Positions 12,180-25,513 of a DNA stretch of 64,000 nucleotides are shown piece by piece. The DNA comes from Stachybotrys elegans (lineage: Eukaryota; Ascomycota; Sordariomycetes; Hypocreales; Stachybotryaceae), in assembly GCA_020746835.1 (NCBI GenBank), contig JAGPNK010000002.1:1116001-1180000 (forward strand). Reading direction: 5' to 3'. Position 1 is the first letter of the stretch. Each line of letters starts with the position of its first letter. The notes below the pieces were generated by a model. That model was given only the letters and a program-made list of their open reading frames with translations. It was not told the DNA's origin and made no database searches. The translations under genes and the position numbers were made by a program.

Positions 12180-15100
12180 TCAACCGCGGCGACTCATGGC
12201 AACCGTCGCTCCCACGGCAGCGAGATCCTGTCTGCCGCTCGCTGTCCTGCCCGCTGCACGCGGGAGGTTGCTGCCTCCAATTGCTACGCCGCTTGAGCCA
12301 GCACTCGTCCGCTTATTGGCACTTGCGACCGTGGCAGCCGTGGCCCCCGACGTCCTCCTTGTAGGTCCGGAGAAACCCTTGTGGGGACTAACGCCAGTGC
12401 GCGCAGAGGGTAGCGTCGCGCCTCCTTTCGCACCAAGCCCAGGTGGCTCTGGCAGGGGGCGCGGTGTGGGAAAAGTGCTGGTTCGCCTTGTGGGAGACGG
12501 GTCGCGAACTGGCATCCTAGGCAGAGGCGCAGGGATGCCACCCTTCTGTCCCGTGATGAACTCGTGACGAATTGCATCTTCGGGCTTCATACGTCGATCG
12601 GGGTCCCATCGCAGGCAGCGGGCAACAAAGTCGAGGAATGGCTCGTCATCGCATTTGAGCACCTGCTGCAGCGTCTTGGAGGAAGGCCTACGCCTCCGTC
12701 CCTTGGACGACACCGTTAGCCGAGGCTTGCCCATGGAGTCGAAGAAGAGCTTCTTCCTCGTGCTCTTTTCGATTAGATGCTTCTCGGGTGGTCCGAAAAC
12801 CTCCATGATGCAAGCCAACTGCTCCTGTTCGTTCTCTCCGGGGAAAATCGGAACTCCAGTATACAACTCCGCAAGAATACAACCAACACTCCACATGTCA
12901 ATAGGCATTCCGTATGTCATGCCAAGAATAACCTCTGGCGAGCGATAGAAACGCGACTGGATATAAGTGTACACCTTCTCGCTTTCGAAACAGCTTGATC
13001 CAAAATCAATGACTTTAATCTCCGCCTGCAGTGGGTGGCGCAAGAGGATGTTTTCAGGCTTCAGATCGCAATGAATGACCTTGTGTTGCTTGAGAAGGTT
13101 CAGCGAGCTGAGCATCTGCTTCGTGAATCGTCTAATAATGCGGAGTGAGAAGCCACGGAATGCGTTGGCCTTGATAAGTTCGTAAAGATTCATGTCCAGC
13201 AACTCGGTCGAGATGCAGAGATGGCCACGGAAATAGAAGCTCTGCGTAAAGTTGACCATGCTGTGTTTGTTTCGTGGGTCCTACAAAAGAGTCAGTTCGC
13301 TTGCCATAAAGCAGTCTTTGGGAGCAAATAAGGTATACTCACCCATTCACGCAGCTTCTTGAGGATGTTAACCTCGACGAGAGCTTGCTGGTGGAACCTC
13401 TTTTTGTTCCTGATGATCTTGACCGCCACGAGGACTCCGAGTTTGTGGTCTATGCAACGGACAACCTGGCCGAAACTTCCCTTTCCAAGAACATCGATGA
13501 TTTCATATCTGTAGGCAAGGTGGTCGCCCGAAACAATGGTATAGTCGCCACGGTCATCATCGTACCCAAAGTTTGGTGCGTCCGACTGCAGGTCTCCCAC
13601 AACCTTCTGTGCGTGTTGGGTACCGCAAAAGTAAACGTCGTCATAATCGATGATCTCGCCTCGCTCGTAGATGTTGAGCATCGCGATGCGAAGGGCCTCT
13701 TGTGCGCCGACGCGTTCCTTGGGCGTGGCCCTTTTCCTCAGCGCATCAAGCGTTCTGGCCGCTATTTCTGTATCCTTTCGGCGGGATCCCAGTTTCCTCA
13801 TTTCCTCCTCAGCCGCAACATCATCCCTATCGAGGTCCGCCGTCCACCCCTCGCCACCGCGTATAGAGGCCGATGACATGCGGGGCTTCAATATCTTATG
13901 CATTACCGAAGCCGTACGAGGTGGTTGCATAGTGGCAGCATCGGTTCCGTCTTTCCCATGCCATGTGTCACTCTTGGTCCTGTCGTGCGTCACGAAGCTC
14001 CCTAGGCTGGCTGCGGAGCTCTTGCGTCTCTTTGACTCCAGGTATCCTCCGACGGCCTTGATAGAAGGGCTTGGGCTAGGCTGGTCGTTGTTGGTGAGCT
14101 TGCTCATGGTAGAAGCAGAGACAGGTAGCCGGGGTTGCACATGATCCGATTTGCCAGTGTGCTGTTTCTCAAGTTTCTGGGGTTGCGATTGCGATGGCAT
14201 TTTGTATCCATTTTCTGGAGGGGGCATAGGACCGCTCTTCGAGCCACCCCTCTTCCATGACATGCTGAGCTTCCTACGCAAGGATGTGATCGACGAGGGC
14301 GTAGCGGGCTCGTCGGCGCTGGTCTCGTGTAACGGTGACTCGGATGGCGCCTTCTCCAGATTCAGTGGCCTGGGGCCAAGGGGCTTGTGGTGATGAATGT
14401 CTCCCAATGAAACCGTATTCAAGTCTGGTAGATCACCGCCCGGCTTAGACCGTGTCATGAAACCGTACTCGGCGCCGTTCTTGGGGGCGGACGAAGATAG
14501 GAACGGTGAAAGGCTGGCCTTGTACGATATATCCTTGATGCCAAGAGATGAGTCTGATGAACTCGCGTCAGGAGTGGGGGAGATGTGGTTAGTATGATGA
14601 ACAGAGCTGCTGCTTCTAAGGGATGGAAGGTCGACGGTTTCGTCGAATCGGCTCCTTGAGAAGAAGGAGCTTTTGGATGCCGTCATAGGCGTGGTGGGTG
14701 TCTTTGGGAGCTGCCGGGATGGTGGAGGGCTCGAGGGAATGTCTGAATTCGACTGCTCCTGCAGCGCGGCAACCTTCGCTGCCGTAGGGATGCTCAGCGG
14801 GCCAAGGTTCAGCGGAGGAAGACTGAGCGGTTGCAGGTTTTTCTTGCTCTGAATGGCTTCCGTCTTGTCAACCTCGACGGTGGTCGTCGATAGATACGTG
14901 GTTTTGCGTGCGCTGGGTTTTCGCTGCACCTTTGTGGGTTCAGGATATGCATGCATGGAGATGCCCCCGGTGGAAGTGCTATTGCTATGAATGCTGGCGG
15001 CATCGGGAACAATCAAGCTGGTCTTCCTCTTCTCGGCAAAGTAGCTCTCCGCGGGTGAATCTTTGGGGGATTCATATGCCTTGGGAATCGCAGGTACAGG

Positions 15101-16577
15101 CGGGACATCCTCATCATCATCGTTGGATGAGGGATTGAGAACCGTCGTGAGTTTAGGCGCCGGTAGTCGTGACATGGACGATGTGTGGGGTATGCGTGGC
15201 TGTAGAGATCCTGTCGAGGTTCTGACAGTGTTGCCGCTGGCATTCGAGCCAACCGACAGGCCTGAGCTGTAAGATTTTCGGTTGAGGTCCGGGGTTGTTC
15301 GGGCGGAAGAGGGTGTAATTGATGTCTTTCTTGGAATCATGGAGGGAGACCTAGAATCTGCCCGTGTCTCCATGGATACAGGAGGTGGCGGGGGCACATT
15401 GCCGGACTGGTGAATACTCTGCGACTGGGGCATTGTCGACATCCTCCTCATGCGCCGGGTATCAGTCGGGCTGATTGTGCGGGCGCCCAGTCCAGTGGCA
15501 TGAGATGAGTGAGTTCCTGGCATCATGGACGCCCTCTTGCCAGTAGAGGACGGTGTCATGGCCTTTCCGCCAGCGCGAGGAGAGCGTGCAGTGAGTGTAG
15601 ATAGGCGATTGTGGTCGGGCGTTAGCGTGCTAGCCGTCATATTGGGCTGGCTTGCACGAATAGGAGCGTGGACAGACTTGGCTTTGGCCGCTCTAGAGTT
15701 ATTCAATGCCCTAGCGTGGTCCAAGGTAAGAGCTGAAGTACTATCGATGGAAGTTCGGGTCGATTCACCCGTCGCCCTATCAGCCAGGAGGCTGGGGCGC
15801 CTCTTTTGAGGTGTTCGCACCGACGCATCTACGTCGGCAATGACTCCGGGCCCCATGGATTTTCGAGGAGGTTTAGCAACATTATTTGTGCTAGATACCG
15901 GGGGGTAATGGCTCTGGCGACGGGTCCGCATCGATATGCCTGCGCCGTCTGATGAGGCGGTCGGGATCGGGGCCGTAGTAGACGAGATGCTGGATTGTCT
16001 GCTCGAAGTGCTTGGTCTTCGCAATATGGAACCGGTGCGTCCAGGTCGATTGGCAGGTGGCAGATTGACCGCCGGGCGAGCCGTGGCGGCATCGTGGGCT
16101 GCCGAAGGAGCCTTGTCGGACCTCCTCTCATTCGCCATGCCTTCGGCCTCGAGTATGCTCCCTTCCCCTGTGGGCGAGGGAAACTGGGTTAATTTGAACT
16201 CGGTAGAGGCGGACTCGAGGCTTGTTTGGAGATCATCGAAGCTCACAGAGGGCAGGAAGTCGATTGAACCGCTGGACTGCAATACCTGGCTCTTATCCCC
16301 ATTTCGACCAAAGGAGAATAGCGAGTGGTTATTGGCAGAGGACGCGCTGAGCATTGAAGAGTCGGAAATGCCGAGGCCGTGGCCGTGGCTCGCGGAGGCA
16401 GAGGAGGGAAGCGGCAGGTTTGAGGCAGTACTGCTGCGATGTCTGCGTGGTTGCGCCAGGTCAGTGGTGAGCAGAGGGACATGAAAGGAGCGGCAAGGGC
16501 AAGACAAAGGCTTACGGTCGAGTGGGGGAGTAGTTTGCTGGACGAGGTCCGGCAGGTCCCTTGTACTGCTGGGTCAT
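12180..16577 (-). CDS. Pom1-type DYRK protein kinase, 1420 aa
   Basis: Three exons: 16577-16516, 16442-13343 and 13280-12180. The introns of 73 and 62 nt have GTAAGC and GTGAGT donors. The first exon (20.7 codons, starting MTQQYKGP) was found by splicing across an unusable non-ATG frame start. Residues 22 to about 990 are a Ser/Pro/Thr-rich disordered arm. The kinase domain spans about 1000-1296, with the glycine loop GKGSFG, the ATP-binding Lys at 1029 in VAVK, the catalytic HCDLKPEN with Asp 1126, DFG at 1146, and the DYRK autophosphorylation motif YTY at 1158-1160 within SRFYRSPE. Pom1 kinases in fission yeast form polar cortical gradients that restrain mitotic entry and mid-cell septation; in filamentous fungi the homologue acts in polarity and septum placement. 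The C-terminal 120 residues after the kinase are basic and Pro-rich. The kinase family call is firm. The subfamily rests on the long N-terminus and the REWDPRNKHSMVNF segment. Confidence 0.92.
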
Positions 16578-19065
16578 AAGAGCGAAAGGGTGAGGAGGAC
16601 TATAGCGTGGGGAGGTAGATGTTTTGATATCCTCGACACCCTTGTGCTAAGGGGAAGGCGCGGTGTGGGCAGCAGGAGAGGTAGGCAAACCCAGTCCGGT
16701 CAGGGAGCTGAGTGCATTCGAATGACTACCTCATTCCGGGACGCGAAGGGACGAGGAAGGCAGCACGGGCCGGTGATCGATTGCTGAAGGCTTAAGGTCG
16801 AGGAAGAGAGCGCCGATTACTTAGGACGGGGGGTGATGGAGGTTCGGAGGGGGGCGGTCGTCGTTGATGGGCCAGGAGGCCGGAGGCGGGCGGTGGGAGT
16901 TGGAGGAGGTCAGAGCCGTGCTTGGAAGGCAGGTGCTGAAAGGGACCGAATGGAGGGGGGATTGGAATTGGATGACGGTCGATGGAACGACTTGGAATCT
17001 GGGAAGACCAAGATCGTGATGGGAGGCAACTCAAGCGACAGGAGGCGAGGTGATGGGGTGTTTTTTTTTCTGTCGGCCGGCACCCAGCTCGAAAGTGGCA
17101 GATATCAACCTGGCGGCGAGCGATGGAGACGGGAACCACACTGGAGGGCACGGGACAAGAGACCTACCAGTTGGAGTTATAGGGGCTTCTTTAGGGGTAG
17201 GCGGCATGTCCTGTCCAGAGGGGTAGACGGGTTGCAGAAGGTACATTAAGGCCGCGCTGTCAGTGCGGCAAATGGTGTGTATCTTGCTAACGGAAGGTAC
17301 CTCGACGCATCCACATGCGGCAGCCAATGGCAGTGGCATCGCACGGGTGGGCTGGGCCAATTACCCCGTGGCCGTGGGACCTTTCAGGGCTCACTGCTAA
17401 TGGAGGTTGAGTGTGCCTGGGCTCAGACGTATGCAGGCAACGCTAATCGATGGGATGGAGTGCAGGGCCGCCCAATCAGCGGACAGGACAAAGCCGCAAG
17501 GCCCTGTGCCTGTCCCCTTGCAGCACGCACCGGATGGCTGGTGGATGGCTGGGCCGGACTTGGCCCATGAGATGACTTAAGGCGACTGGAAACTTGATAG
17601 CGAGCAGCCACTGGCTATGCTCAATCCAATATAGCAGCACATTTGCGGCGTCCGGCAAATGCATACCGTGGCTCATCATTTCAACGACCCTACTCTCTTG
17701 AGAGAGAGAGATGCATATGTACGGATACTCCAGATTACGAACTCTTTGGCACGGAGCGATTGTGGAGCGAAGATATGGGGGGGCCTTGCGCTTGATCGCT
17801 CACCCTGACGGCATTGGACGATTCAAGCCTTGGTGGGCTTGTCCTAATATTCCGTCCTAGGTAATTACGGAGCGACATGCCCAAGTGACATCTCCTTGAT
17901 TGTAGTTGAATTCGTGCCCAAGGGACATGCGAGACATGGCTCCAGCACATTGGCTACGGCAGCACCAGCTGACGTCTTTTGTTGACATATGTCGCTGTGG
18001 TATAAGGCGAGGCTGCGCCGCGCTGGGAACCACGATCCAGCCTCCGTAATTGCGCAAGGATCGGCCAATCGCGTCGCATAATAATGCGTCCAGCAGCAAT
18101 CACGCAGGCGGCAGCACACGTTGGGTGGAAGCCCACTCCCGACAAGACCCCGTTGACACATCAACGCCATCCAACCCTGCCAGGATGCCCCAGAGCATTC
18201 GAGCATGGGTGTTTCGAAACACTGCCTGTTTGCTAGCCGGAATAGCCCGTGATACTGTACGGAGTAAACAAGCTGGTTGTTTGCATTGATATCCGCCTCC
18301 TTGCTCTCCTTGGCACTGGGGGAGCACTCGCCGCCCGTCCGTTGTCTGTTTGACTGTTTTGGGCGTTTCCACAACAATGGGGATAGAAGAGGCGGGAAAG
18401 GGGTGGCGGTCTGATCTGCAATCCTAGATATATCAGGCCCACTTTGTATGGATATCGATTCCTGTCTCTCGACTCGGATATCAGCAGCATGGCTCCAACA
18501 ACGCCGATTGGAGAGGAGACAGCTACTCCTCTACCTTTTGTTTTCCTGCCCTTTGTCTCACACGTGGTCACCGCCACTCGTATGGACTTTGATCAAATGA
18601 CGGCCTGTATGGAGCATGGGTTTAAAGTGAGAGCGCTAGCTGCAGGGTCCTGTCTAAAGGTCACATCAATGCTACCAAAATTCATGGCTTCTCGTAGTGC
18701 TCAGGATACATACGCCCCGCCTTTCCATAACCTAGCAGTTCTGAAGCACCAACAGAAAATCATTGCTGCATCACAGCAACCCCAAGAAGGTGCATGAAAA
18801 CGTCGTTGCCAAAAGTGCAAGATTACCACGACAGTTCCAGTTAAAGAAGCCTACCCTACAGCGACCGTATACATGCCGTGTGACATAAATGGCATGAGCG
18901 GCGCCCCAACAGGGCTAGTCCATATACAGACAAGCCCATAGCGCTCCCTAGTGATGTCAGCACATGGCAGCAATCGAAGTCACATGTCAGGCCTGACCTA
19001 CCTCATCCCTCCATCCTAGAGCCGAAACATGCCTCTGTGGCCGCGACTTGTCCACCTCGCTGGCC
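16578..19065. other. Divergent intergenic region, kinase/peroxin
   Basis: Holds the upstream regions of the kinase (minus) and the peroxin (plus). An AG run occurs at 17699-17710 and one TACGGAGTA copy at 18258. A 117-codon plus frame at 18444 starts at an undistinguished ATG and shows no family features. Confidence 0.5.
18258..18266 (+). repeat. TACGGAGTA 9-mer, copy 2
   Basis: Exact match, preceded by G, about 800 bp upstream of the peroxin start. Confidence 0.8.
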
Positions 19066-20594
19066 ATGGACGACTTCACCACCGAGATGATAGCCAGCCG
19101 GCAGGATGAAGATCAGGCGCACTCGGCGCCCGAGCAGCCCGTGGTCATGGTGCCCAGGTCCGACGCAACCTCCGATGCCGAGCCCGCAGCCTCCCCGCCT
19201 ACGCGGACCGCCTGGCGCGGCGGTCTTGCGGCTATCCGCGAGAAGGCCAATATGCAGGACCATTTGATTGAGAAGTGAAAATCAAGATACTCAATAGGTA
19301 TGGGTGATATACTGATGCGACTAGACTTCTCGAACGTGTTATACCCGCAAACGACCATGCTGGCTCCGATGGGCCCATCGTCGCAGATGAAAAGGCGTCC
19401 ACCTTTGCGCAGCGACCCAACTTCAACATCACAACCATGTCCAACAACTTCCGCCGCTTCAACGCCCGCATCGGCGTCGTCTTTAGCTTCCAGGCTGACG
19501 TCGAGCGTCTGCTATCCTGGCAGCGGCCCTCCCACACCATGTCACTCCTGGCCGTCTACACGTTTGTCTGCCTCGACCCTCATCTCATCTGCGTCCTCCC
19601 CATTGCGATACTAGTCATTGGGGTTCTGATACCCGCCTTCATCGCGAGGCACCCAGCGCCGCCCAAAGGCACGCTGTCCAGCGAGCAGACGGTGGGCTAC
19701 TCGCCTCGCGGTCCTCCTCTGGCGCCAGCGGCGACGGTACGCCCAGCAAAGGAACTCAGCAGGGACTTTTTCCGAAACATGCGCGACCTGCAGAATTGCA
19801 TGGAGGATTTCAGCGTTGCGCACGACCAGATCATTACGTGGATCGTCCCGGTAACCAACTTCAGCAACGAGGCCATGTCTTCCGCAGTCTTCCAGCTGCT
19901 AGTCGTGGGTGGAATATTGATGACTGTCACTGCACACCACCTACCATGGCGCTTTCTCTTCCTAGTAGGCGGATGGGTGGCCATATGCATGGGCCATCCC
20001 AGCGTGGGACGACTGATGGAGGCGCTAAAGAAGGAGCATTTCGATGGCCGTCGAGAAGAGGAAGTCAAGTCGTGGCTTGACAATTGGATCGCAAACGATG
20101 TGATACTCGACTCAGCACCGGAGACGCGCGAAGTGGAGATATTCGAGCTGCAGAGAATATCCTCTGCCGGGGAGTGGGAGCCATGGCTATTCTCGCCCTC
20201 GCCATACGACCCGCTGTCTCATCAACGGATATCGGCCGAGCGACCGCGCGGCACTCGCTTCTTCGAGGATGTCATGCCGCCGGACGGGTGGGAATGGAGC
20301 GAGAAGAAGTGGGCTCTAGATCTGTGGAGTCGTGAGTGGGTGGAGGAGCGTATCATCACAGGCGTCGAAGTCGAGACTGAGGGCGAGCGGTGGGTGTACG
20401 ACATATCCGTCGAGAGAGATGGCGAGGACCGCTCGGGTCTTGCCGACTCGCCCGAGCGAGAGAGGGCGAAGCCGAAGCCGGCACCGCAACTAAGCTGGGA
20501 GGAGGGCGAGGATTCCACCGAGAGGAGGGGAGAATGGCGCCGGAGGAGGTGGGTTCGGCTGGTGAAGAGAAGGGTCGAGGTGCAGAGTCCTTGA
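19066..20594 (+). CDS. Peroxisomal membrane peroxin, Pex24/dysferlin-domain family, 492 aa
   Basis: Two exons, 19066-19274 and 19325-20594, with a 50-nt intron (GTGAAA donor, GCGACTAG acceptor). The join gives DHLIEK-LLERVIP in frame. The start GCCATGGAC is preferred over an upstream TTG. A hydrophobic segment (about residues 142-177) and a second one (about 258-293) bracket a loop carrying conserved-looking FFRNMRDLQN. A Trp-rich dysferlin-like region follows (about 339-430: GEWEPW, GWEWSEKKWALD, GERWVYDI). This is the arrangement of the fungal Pex23/Pex24/Pex28-32 proteins, which sit in ER and peroxisomal membranes and control peroxisome size, number and ER contact. The C-terminus is Glu/Arg-rich. 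Which numbered peroxin it corresponds to cannot be decided from sequence alone. It converges with the GGPP synthase gene, the stop codons being 367 bp apart. Confidence 0.85.
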
Positions 20595-20961
20595 TGAGCC
20601 GTGGATGGCATACGCATGGAGTAATGACACGCACGATTACGGAGATTACAAACACTGGACGAGGATGAGGGACAGGGAAGTCTACGGATATCTGGAGTTC
20701 GGGAATCATCATTGACCCTGGATGCCAGGCTCAGAGTGTATTGGGATAACTGTAAACCAAATGTGGTATATGATATGTAAATGTTGTATAAAGGTTGTAA
20801 AAAGGATAGGCAACCCAGGACAAAAACCTTGACCAAGAAATGACTTCGCTGAACCTTGGGGATGCGATGAGAGCACCAGATCACATATGTAAAAGAAAGA
20901 GAGAGAGACAAAAAAAAGAAGAAAAGAAGGGGGTGTGAATAAACAAACGCTGGTTTCGCTT
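20595..20961. other. Convergent 3' flanks
   Basis: Space between the stop codons of the peroxin and GGPP synthase genes. It holds only A/T-rich 3' flank sequence, including an AG-rich tract near 20896-20910. Confidence 0.5.
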
Positions 20962-22287
20962 TCATGTGACAACCAATTTCTCCAAAATCTTGTGGATGCC
21001 TTGGGCCTTGCCGTGTCCCTTGTCGAGCTCGTCGACCATTTTGCGGGCGCGCTGCGTGAGGACATCGAGGACACGGCGGGTGTACTCGAAGCTGCCTGTG
21101 CGCTCCATGTAGGTGACAGCGTAGCGTTTAACATCGACGTCGGTGGGCTTGAGCTTGAGGATGTTGATGAGCTGCAGGTTGGTGGGGTTGGAGCGGATGC
21201 TGTGGATAACGGGGAAGGAGAATTTGCCCTCGGTGAGGTCCTCGCACATGCCCTTGTTGCTGCTGTATTCCTTGGAGGAGAGGTTCATGTAGTCGTCGCG
21301 GATCTGGAAGATGAGGCCCATGAGGTTGATGAGGGGCACGCAGTCGACCTGGGAGGAGGACTCGGCCTTCATGAGCTTGATGCCGAGGCGGAAGAGGCCG
21401 CCAGTCTTGTTGCCGACCATCTCGAGGTAGTCGTCCTCGCTGGGGCAGGTGAGGGTGTCTCGCCAAAAGAGGTCCATGCCCTGGCCGCGGTGCAGGTTGA
21501 CGAGCTCCTCAGCGAACATGGAGATGGCCTCGGGGTTCTTGAGGGCCTGCAGCTCCGTGAGGGCGGCAAAGTAGATGTAGTTGGCGGAATTGATGGTCTG
21601 GGCGACGCCAAAGATGTTGTGGGCGACGGGGAAGCCGCGGCGCAGCTCCGAGGAGTCTTGGACATCGTCTACAAGCAGGGATGCCTCGTGCAGCATGCCG
21701 ACGACCCGGGTGATGACGGCGAGGCTCTCTGGGGGCACGTCCAGCCAGGCGTTGAAGGCGGCAATGAGCTGTGCACGGAAGTCCTTGCCTGGGTGGCTGG
21801 TCACGTAGTCGAAGGGCCCCCGGATGACCTGCTCCTTGCCATCGGTCCAGGTCCTCTTGCTGGCGAAGTTGAAGTCCTCGGTGGCATAGCGCGAGGGATC
21901 CGGGGGCGGGGGAGAAGACATGGAGCCGGACTGGATGGTCATGCTGTTGGTGGCGATGGCGGCACGAGTGATATCGGCGGGAGCAGCGAGAACCTGGGAA
22001 GTCTGGCCGAGCCAGTCGGCTTCCGTGACGGGGCTGAAGGTGCTGCGGGAGAAGAGGAGGGGAGAGGAGGACGGCAGCTGCTGCTGGAAGGAGAAGGGCG
22101 AGCTGGCAGAGAGACGATGGGCCCGGTTTCCGGTGCTAGAGGTGCGAGGCGGGATGGTATTTGGGTTGCTGCTAGGGGAGGAGATGGGGCTGGATAGCAT
22201 CTTTTGCAAGGGGGCGGCAGAGGAAGAGGAGGAGGAGGAGGGGTCCTGCTCAGGTTTGGGCGGAGGCGTGGTGGAGGAGGGAGGCAT
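20962..22287 (-). CDS. Geranylgeranyl diphosphate synthase, 441 aa
   Basis: Intronless ORF. Residues from about 135 onward are a trans-isoprenyl diphosphate synthase fold: first aspartate-rich motif DDVQD at 207-211 within [15 protein letters not shown], the [11 protein letters not shown] segment near 292-302, and second aspartate-rich motif DDYMN at 331-335 within [13 protein letters not shown]. The enzyme condenses isopentenyl diphosphate with allylic diphosphates to make the C20 precursor for protein prenylation, carotenoids and diterpenes, probably in the cytosol. The first 130 residues are Ser/Pro-rich and probably disordered. Overall length is close to that of Neurospora al-3. No terpene cyclase, P450 or other biosynthetic gene flanks it, so this looks like the primary-metabolism copy and not a cluster-specific one. 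Fungi often name it ggs1 or al-3. Confidence 0.93.
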   Translation of the reverse strand: MPPSSTTPPPKPEQDPSSSSSSSAAPLQKMLSSPISSPSSNPNTIPPRTSSTGNRAHRLSASSPFSFQQQLPSSSPLLFSRSTFSPVTEADWLGQTSQVLAAPADITRAAIATNSMTIQSGSMSSPPPPDPSRYATEDFNFASKRTWTDGKEQVIRGPFDYVTSHPGKDFRAQLIAAFNAWLDVPPESLAVITRVVGMLHEASLLVDDVQDSSELRRGFPVAHNIFGVAQTINSANYIYFAALTELQALKNPEAISMFAEELVNLHRGQGMDLFWRDTLTCPSEDDYLEMVGNKTGGLFRLGIKLMKAESSSQVDCVPLINLMGLIFQIRDDYMNLSSKEYSSNKGMCEDLTEGKFSFPVIHSIRSNPTNLQLINILKLKPTDVDVKRYAVTYMERTGSFEYTRRVLDVLTQRARKMVDELDKGHGKAQGIHKILEKLVVT

Positions 22288-24520
22288 CCCGGAGAACCAA
22301 TTCTTGGGCGCTCGAGCAAGAGGGGCAGCTCGAGCGGCGTCTACCTTTATATGGGGGAAGAAGAAGGAGGAGAGGGGGAAAGGCGAGGCGGATCGCGGAT
22401 AGCAGGCAGCAGAGCGAGAGCGTGAGGAGGAGCGACAAGAGGCAAGTCAGGATGGGGCAGAAGCGAAGCGGTTGGAGGCTCGTGAACTGGATTCAGAGAG
22501 AGATGGAGGTAGCTGTTACTTTGGAGCTAGGGCGGGACAGCTTGAGGGAGCGGGTAGAGTGGACGGGCAGTAGTACAGAAGCTAGACGGCCTTGGGCTTG
22601 GTCTGTAGACGTCATTGAATGTTGAGTTAGTACAAGAACGAGATGGTTGGAAAAGTAAACCAAAATAAGAAGAAGACCAAGACGAAGAAGAAAAAGCAAC
22701 GCGCACACGGTATTGCACAGGGTGTGCGTCTGGAAGGGGAAGGGAGGGGCGGGAAGCGGGAAGCGAGAGATAAGGCTGCTGCCACGGGCAAAAAATATGG
22801 ATGATGGATGACGAGTGGAAGGGCGGGAAATGGCCAAGGCTGCAGCAGTGCGGGAACAGTGGATTGGAGGCTGGCATTGCACGATGTTGAGGAAATCCGA
22901 TGTCTACGATCAATGGCGATGCAGCGGGCTAGAGTTGGGAAGTGAATCGATGCGTACCTTTTTTCTCTCTCTTTTTGTTACTACTGCATGTATGTACCGT
23001 ACCTGGTGGAGGATTTGGGGATGCGGGATCCTGCAGGGGTTGGTTGAGGGAACGGAGATGTGGTGGCTGTGGACGACGTTATGGAATCACGTAACATGAG
23101 GAGGGAGAAGAAAAGACGAAAACGAAAAGGCGAAAAGACGTGGGTAGTACTTCTAACGAGGTGGTGTTGCACCAACATTTTTCTCGCATGTGCTCGGCAG
23201 CCAGGGTGTTGTCATGTCATGGGCTGCTTCTCACCTGCGTGATGCTTACTGCGATAATGTCTGCCCAGGCCGACTTACTGATCACCAACATGCATGTGTC
23301 GATAACAGCAGCTCTCCTTTCTCATTTGTTATCACATATCCGGATTCCTGGAGATAGTGAGGGAGCAATGGGCGGATGCGTGTCCCTTTGCGGTTGTGCG
23401 CTGAGATACACCGAGGAATGGGGATCGCATTCTGCATATTGAGGGTTTGGGCAGACCCTGGACGATCGTCGGGACATCAAGACGGGGGGGGCGCACAATT
23501 GGCAGGCACAACATGTCGGGATTGGATGTGTGTGTGAACAACGTAAAGAAAGCAAAGCATCCATCCTCATCGGGAAATAAAGTAAAGTAAAATATAGTAA
23601 AACACCATTCATCCTCCGTCGTTGATGCTGCTGCATGGCAGATATAGGGCAGGGTAATCTTAGCATTGGGCACGCAGCACAGCAACAACCGGATGAAGGA
23701 ATCGCTTACTGGAACATGCACAAACAAACAACAAACAACAACTATCGCGAGGCAACGTCCATGCGCTGCCCGCTGACGTAGCGAATAGCCTCGAGGCGCC
23801 CAACAGCGCTTGATGCCTTATCATTACCTACCTAGATTACCCTCATGACTAAGTGCAACGGCCACTAGCACACATGTGACGAACAGCAAGATTGGGGATC
23901 CATCGCTGCTTGCTGCAAGCCATTTAGCAGGCAGCCCGCTGGAGGGTTGGTTTGGAGGGCTGGAGGACCCTCCCTGCACAAGCCACACTGCTGGGAGGAA
24001 AACCAAGGCCCAAACAGCCACGCCGGGCAGGGGTTTAGGGGGACGAGGGCCCCTGAGCCTGAGTTGTAGCACCTGGATTTGGGGTTAGAAGGAGCGGGTG
24101 CACATGCACGCTCCCGGTTGCTGGGGAAATGGGTGCTGGGGATGGGGCCGTTTTATCTTGCATGCAGCCCCATTTCCCAATCTCTCTCCGTTCCTCTCTC
24201 CATCTTCCAGGGACGCTGTATCTCTTGTCGATTCACCCAGATGTCGTCTCTACTTCACCTCGCTGTATTATAGCCCTTTTCTGCTTCATTCATTCCTTTT
24301 CTTTATTTTCTTCATTACCTTCCCCCTTTTTGGCGCTCCCTTTGCGCCGCCCTCGCTGGCACCAAACTTAAGAAAAAAAAGAGAGAGGAAAGCTGGAGTT
24401 TTGTTTACTCCCGCGATAAGAGACTTGAAAGCTCCTCCCACCCTCCGACCTCCAAGTTGTTGCGTTTTGCCTGGCGTTTTAGTGTTTTGTTCTCGACGGT
24501 CAAGATAAACTCCTATCGCA
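22288..24520. other. Divergent intergenic region, GGPPS/Cdc14
   Basis: Contains the leaders of both flanking genes. The last 200 bp before 24521 are pyrimidine-rich, as expected for a fungal leader. A TACCTACCTA motif lies at 23826-23835. No additional gene is supported. Confidence 0.5.
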
Positions 24521-25513
24521 ATGGAAGCCCTACTCTCCCTCGCCTTCGACAACCTCTCGTCCTACGACGGCCTCAAGATCCGCAAGGGTCTGCGCCAGGT
24601 CGAGGGTCTGCTCGCCCAGATCTGCCTGTCCAACAACGATGGCCGCCCTGCAAATACATCCCGCAGCATCCACCAGCCTACCACTACCGGCGACGACGAC
24701 GACGAATCTTCCCTCCCCCGCAAGGATCTGGCCCAACTGTCCAAGGACCCGGCCTTTCGCGAGTTCTTCAAGCTCCAAGAGGGCTTCGAGTGGAATGTTC
24801 CTCTGCGCCTGATCGGTACCCTTGATCGCCTCATGGCCAAGGGAAGCGACGGCCAGAACGACCTTCTCATCCTCAGCGCTCTCGACTTGATCCAGGGCTC
24901 GCTGTTGCTGCATCCACCTAGCAAGACGCTCTTTTCTCGTGAGCAGAACATGAACGTAAGTTGCATCGCACGCTTGCTGCAGTCATTGTGTACATGCACC
25001 TGCGCATTGTGCCATCATGACGGGAAACCATGCTAATTCGCATCTCTGTAGCTGCTCCTCGATCTCCTCGAGCCCATCAACTGCCCCGCCATCCAGTCTG
25101 CCACGCTGCTGACCCTGGTTGTCGCCCTCATCGACACGCCCATCAACACGCGCACCTTTGAGAACCTCGACGGCCTGCTCACCGTCACGTCGCTCTTCAA
25201 GTCGCGCTCCACCACCCGCGAGGTCAAGCTCAAGCTCGTCGAGTTCCTCTACTTCTACCTCATGCCCGAGACGCCCTCCATCCCCCGCGCCGACCAGCGC
25301 GACTCGGTCCCCGCCATGCTGCAGCGCAACCCGAGCAAGCTGGTGGGCGCCTTTGCCGCTGACGGAAAGCGCCGCCGCGCTGCCAGCGACGCCGAGTGCA
25401 TCACTCTCACCACCGACGAGAAGCAGGAGCTGCTGAGCCGCCACCTGAGCAGCGTCGAGGAGCTGGTCAAAGACCTCCGAACCTGTGCGCCATTCGGAGG
25501 CGTTGTTGTCTAA
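24521..25513 (+). CDS. Cdc14-family septation initiation network protein, 298 aa
   Basis: Two exons, 24521-24955 and 25052-25513, with a 96-nt intron (GTAAGT donor, CTCTGTAG acceptor) in phase 0. The protein opens MEALLSLAFDNLSSYDGLKIRKGLRQVEG without a signal peptide and is predicted all-helical. It matches the fungal Cdc14 family of the septation initiation network. This is not the Cdc14 phosphatase: no Cys-x5-Arg phosphatase loop is present. In fission yeast Cdc14 binds and supports the Sid1 kinase at the spindle pole body; in filamentous fungi the pathway drives septum formation. An acidic, Ser-rich insertion (residues 57-66, with a run of four Asp) interrupts the N-terminal helices. The C-terminus ends in a helix near EELVKDLR. 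The gene converges with the Cys-rich membrane-protein gene. Confidence 0.85.

Noticed and set aside
18444..18797. 117-codon plus-strand frame upstream of the peroxin
   Set aside because: No recognisable features and no good start context; probably chance.
20935..22197. 420-codon plus-strand frame
   Set aside because: Antisense shadow of the GGPP synthase gene, whose motifs are unambiguous.
20962..22287. Terpenoid biosynthetic cluster around the GGPP synthase
   Set aside because: Neighbours are a peroxin and Cdc14; no cyclase, P450, transporter or regulator is present.
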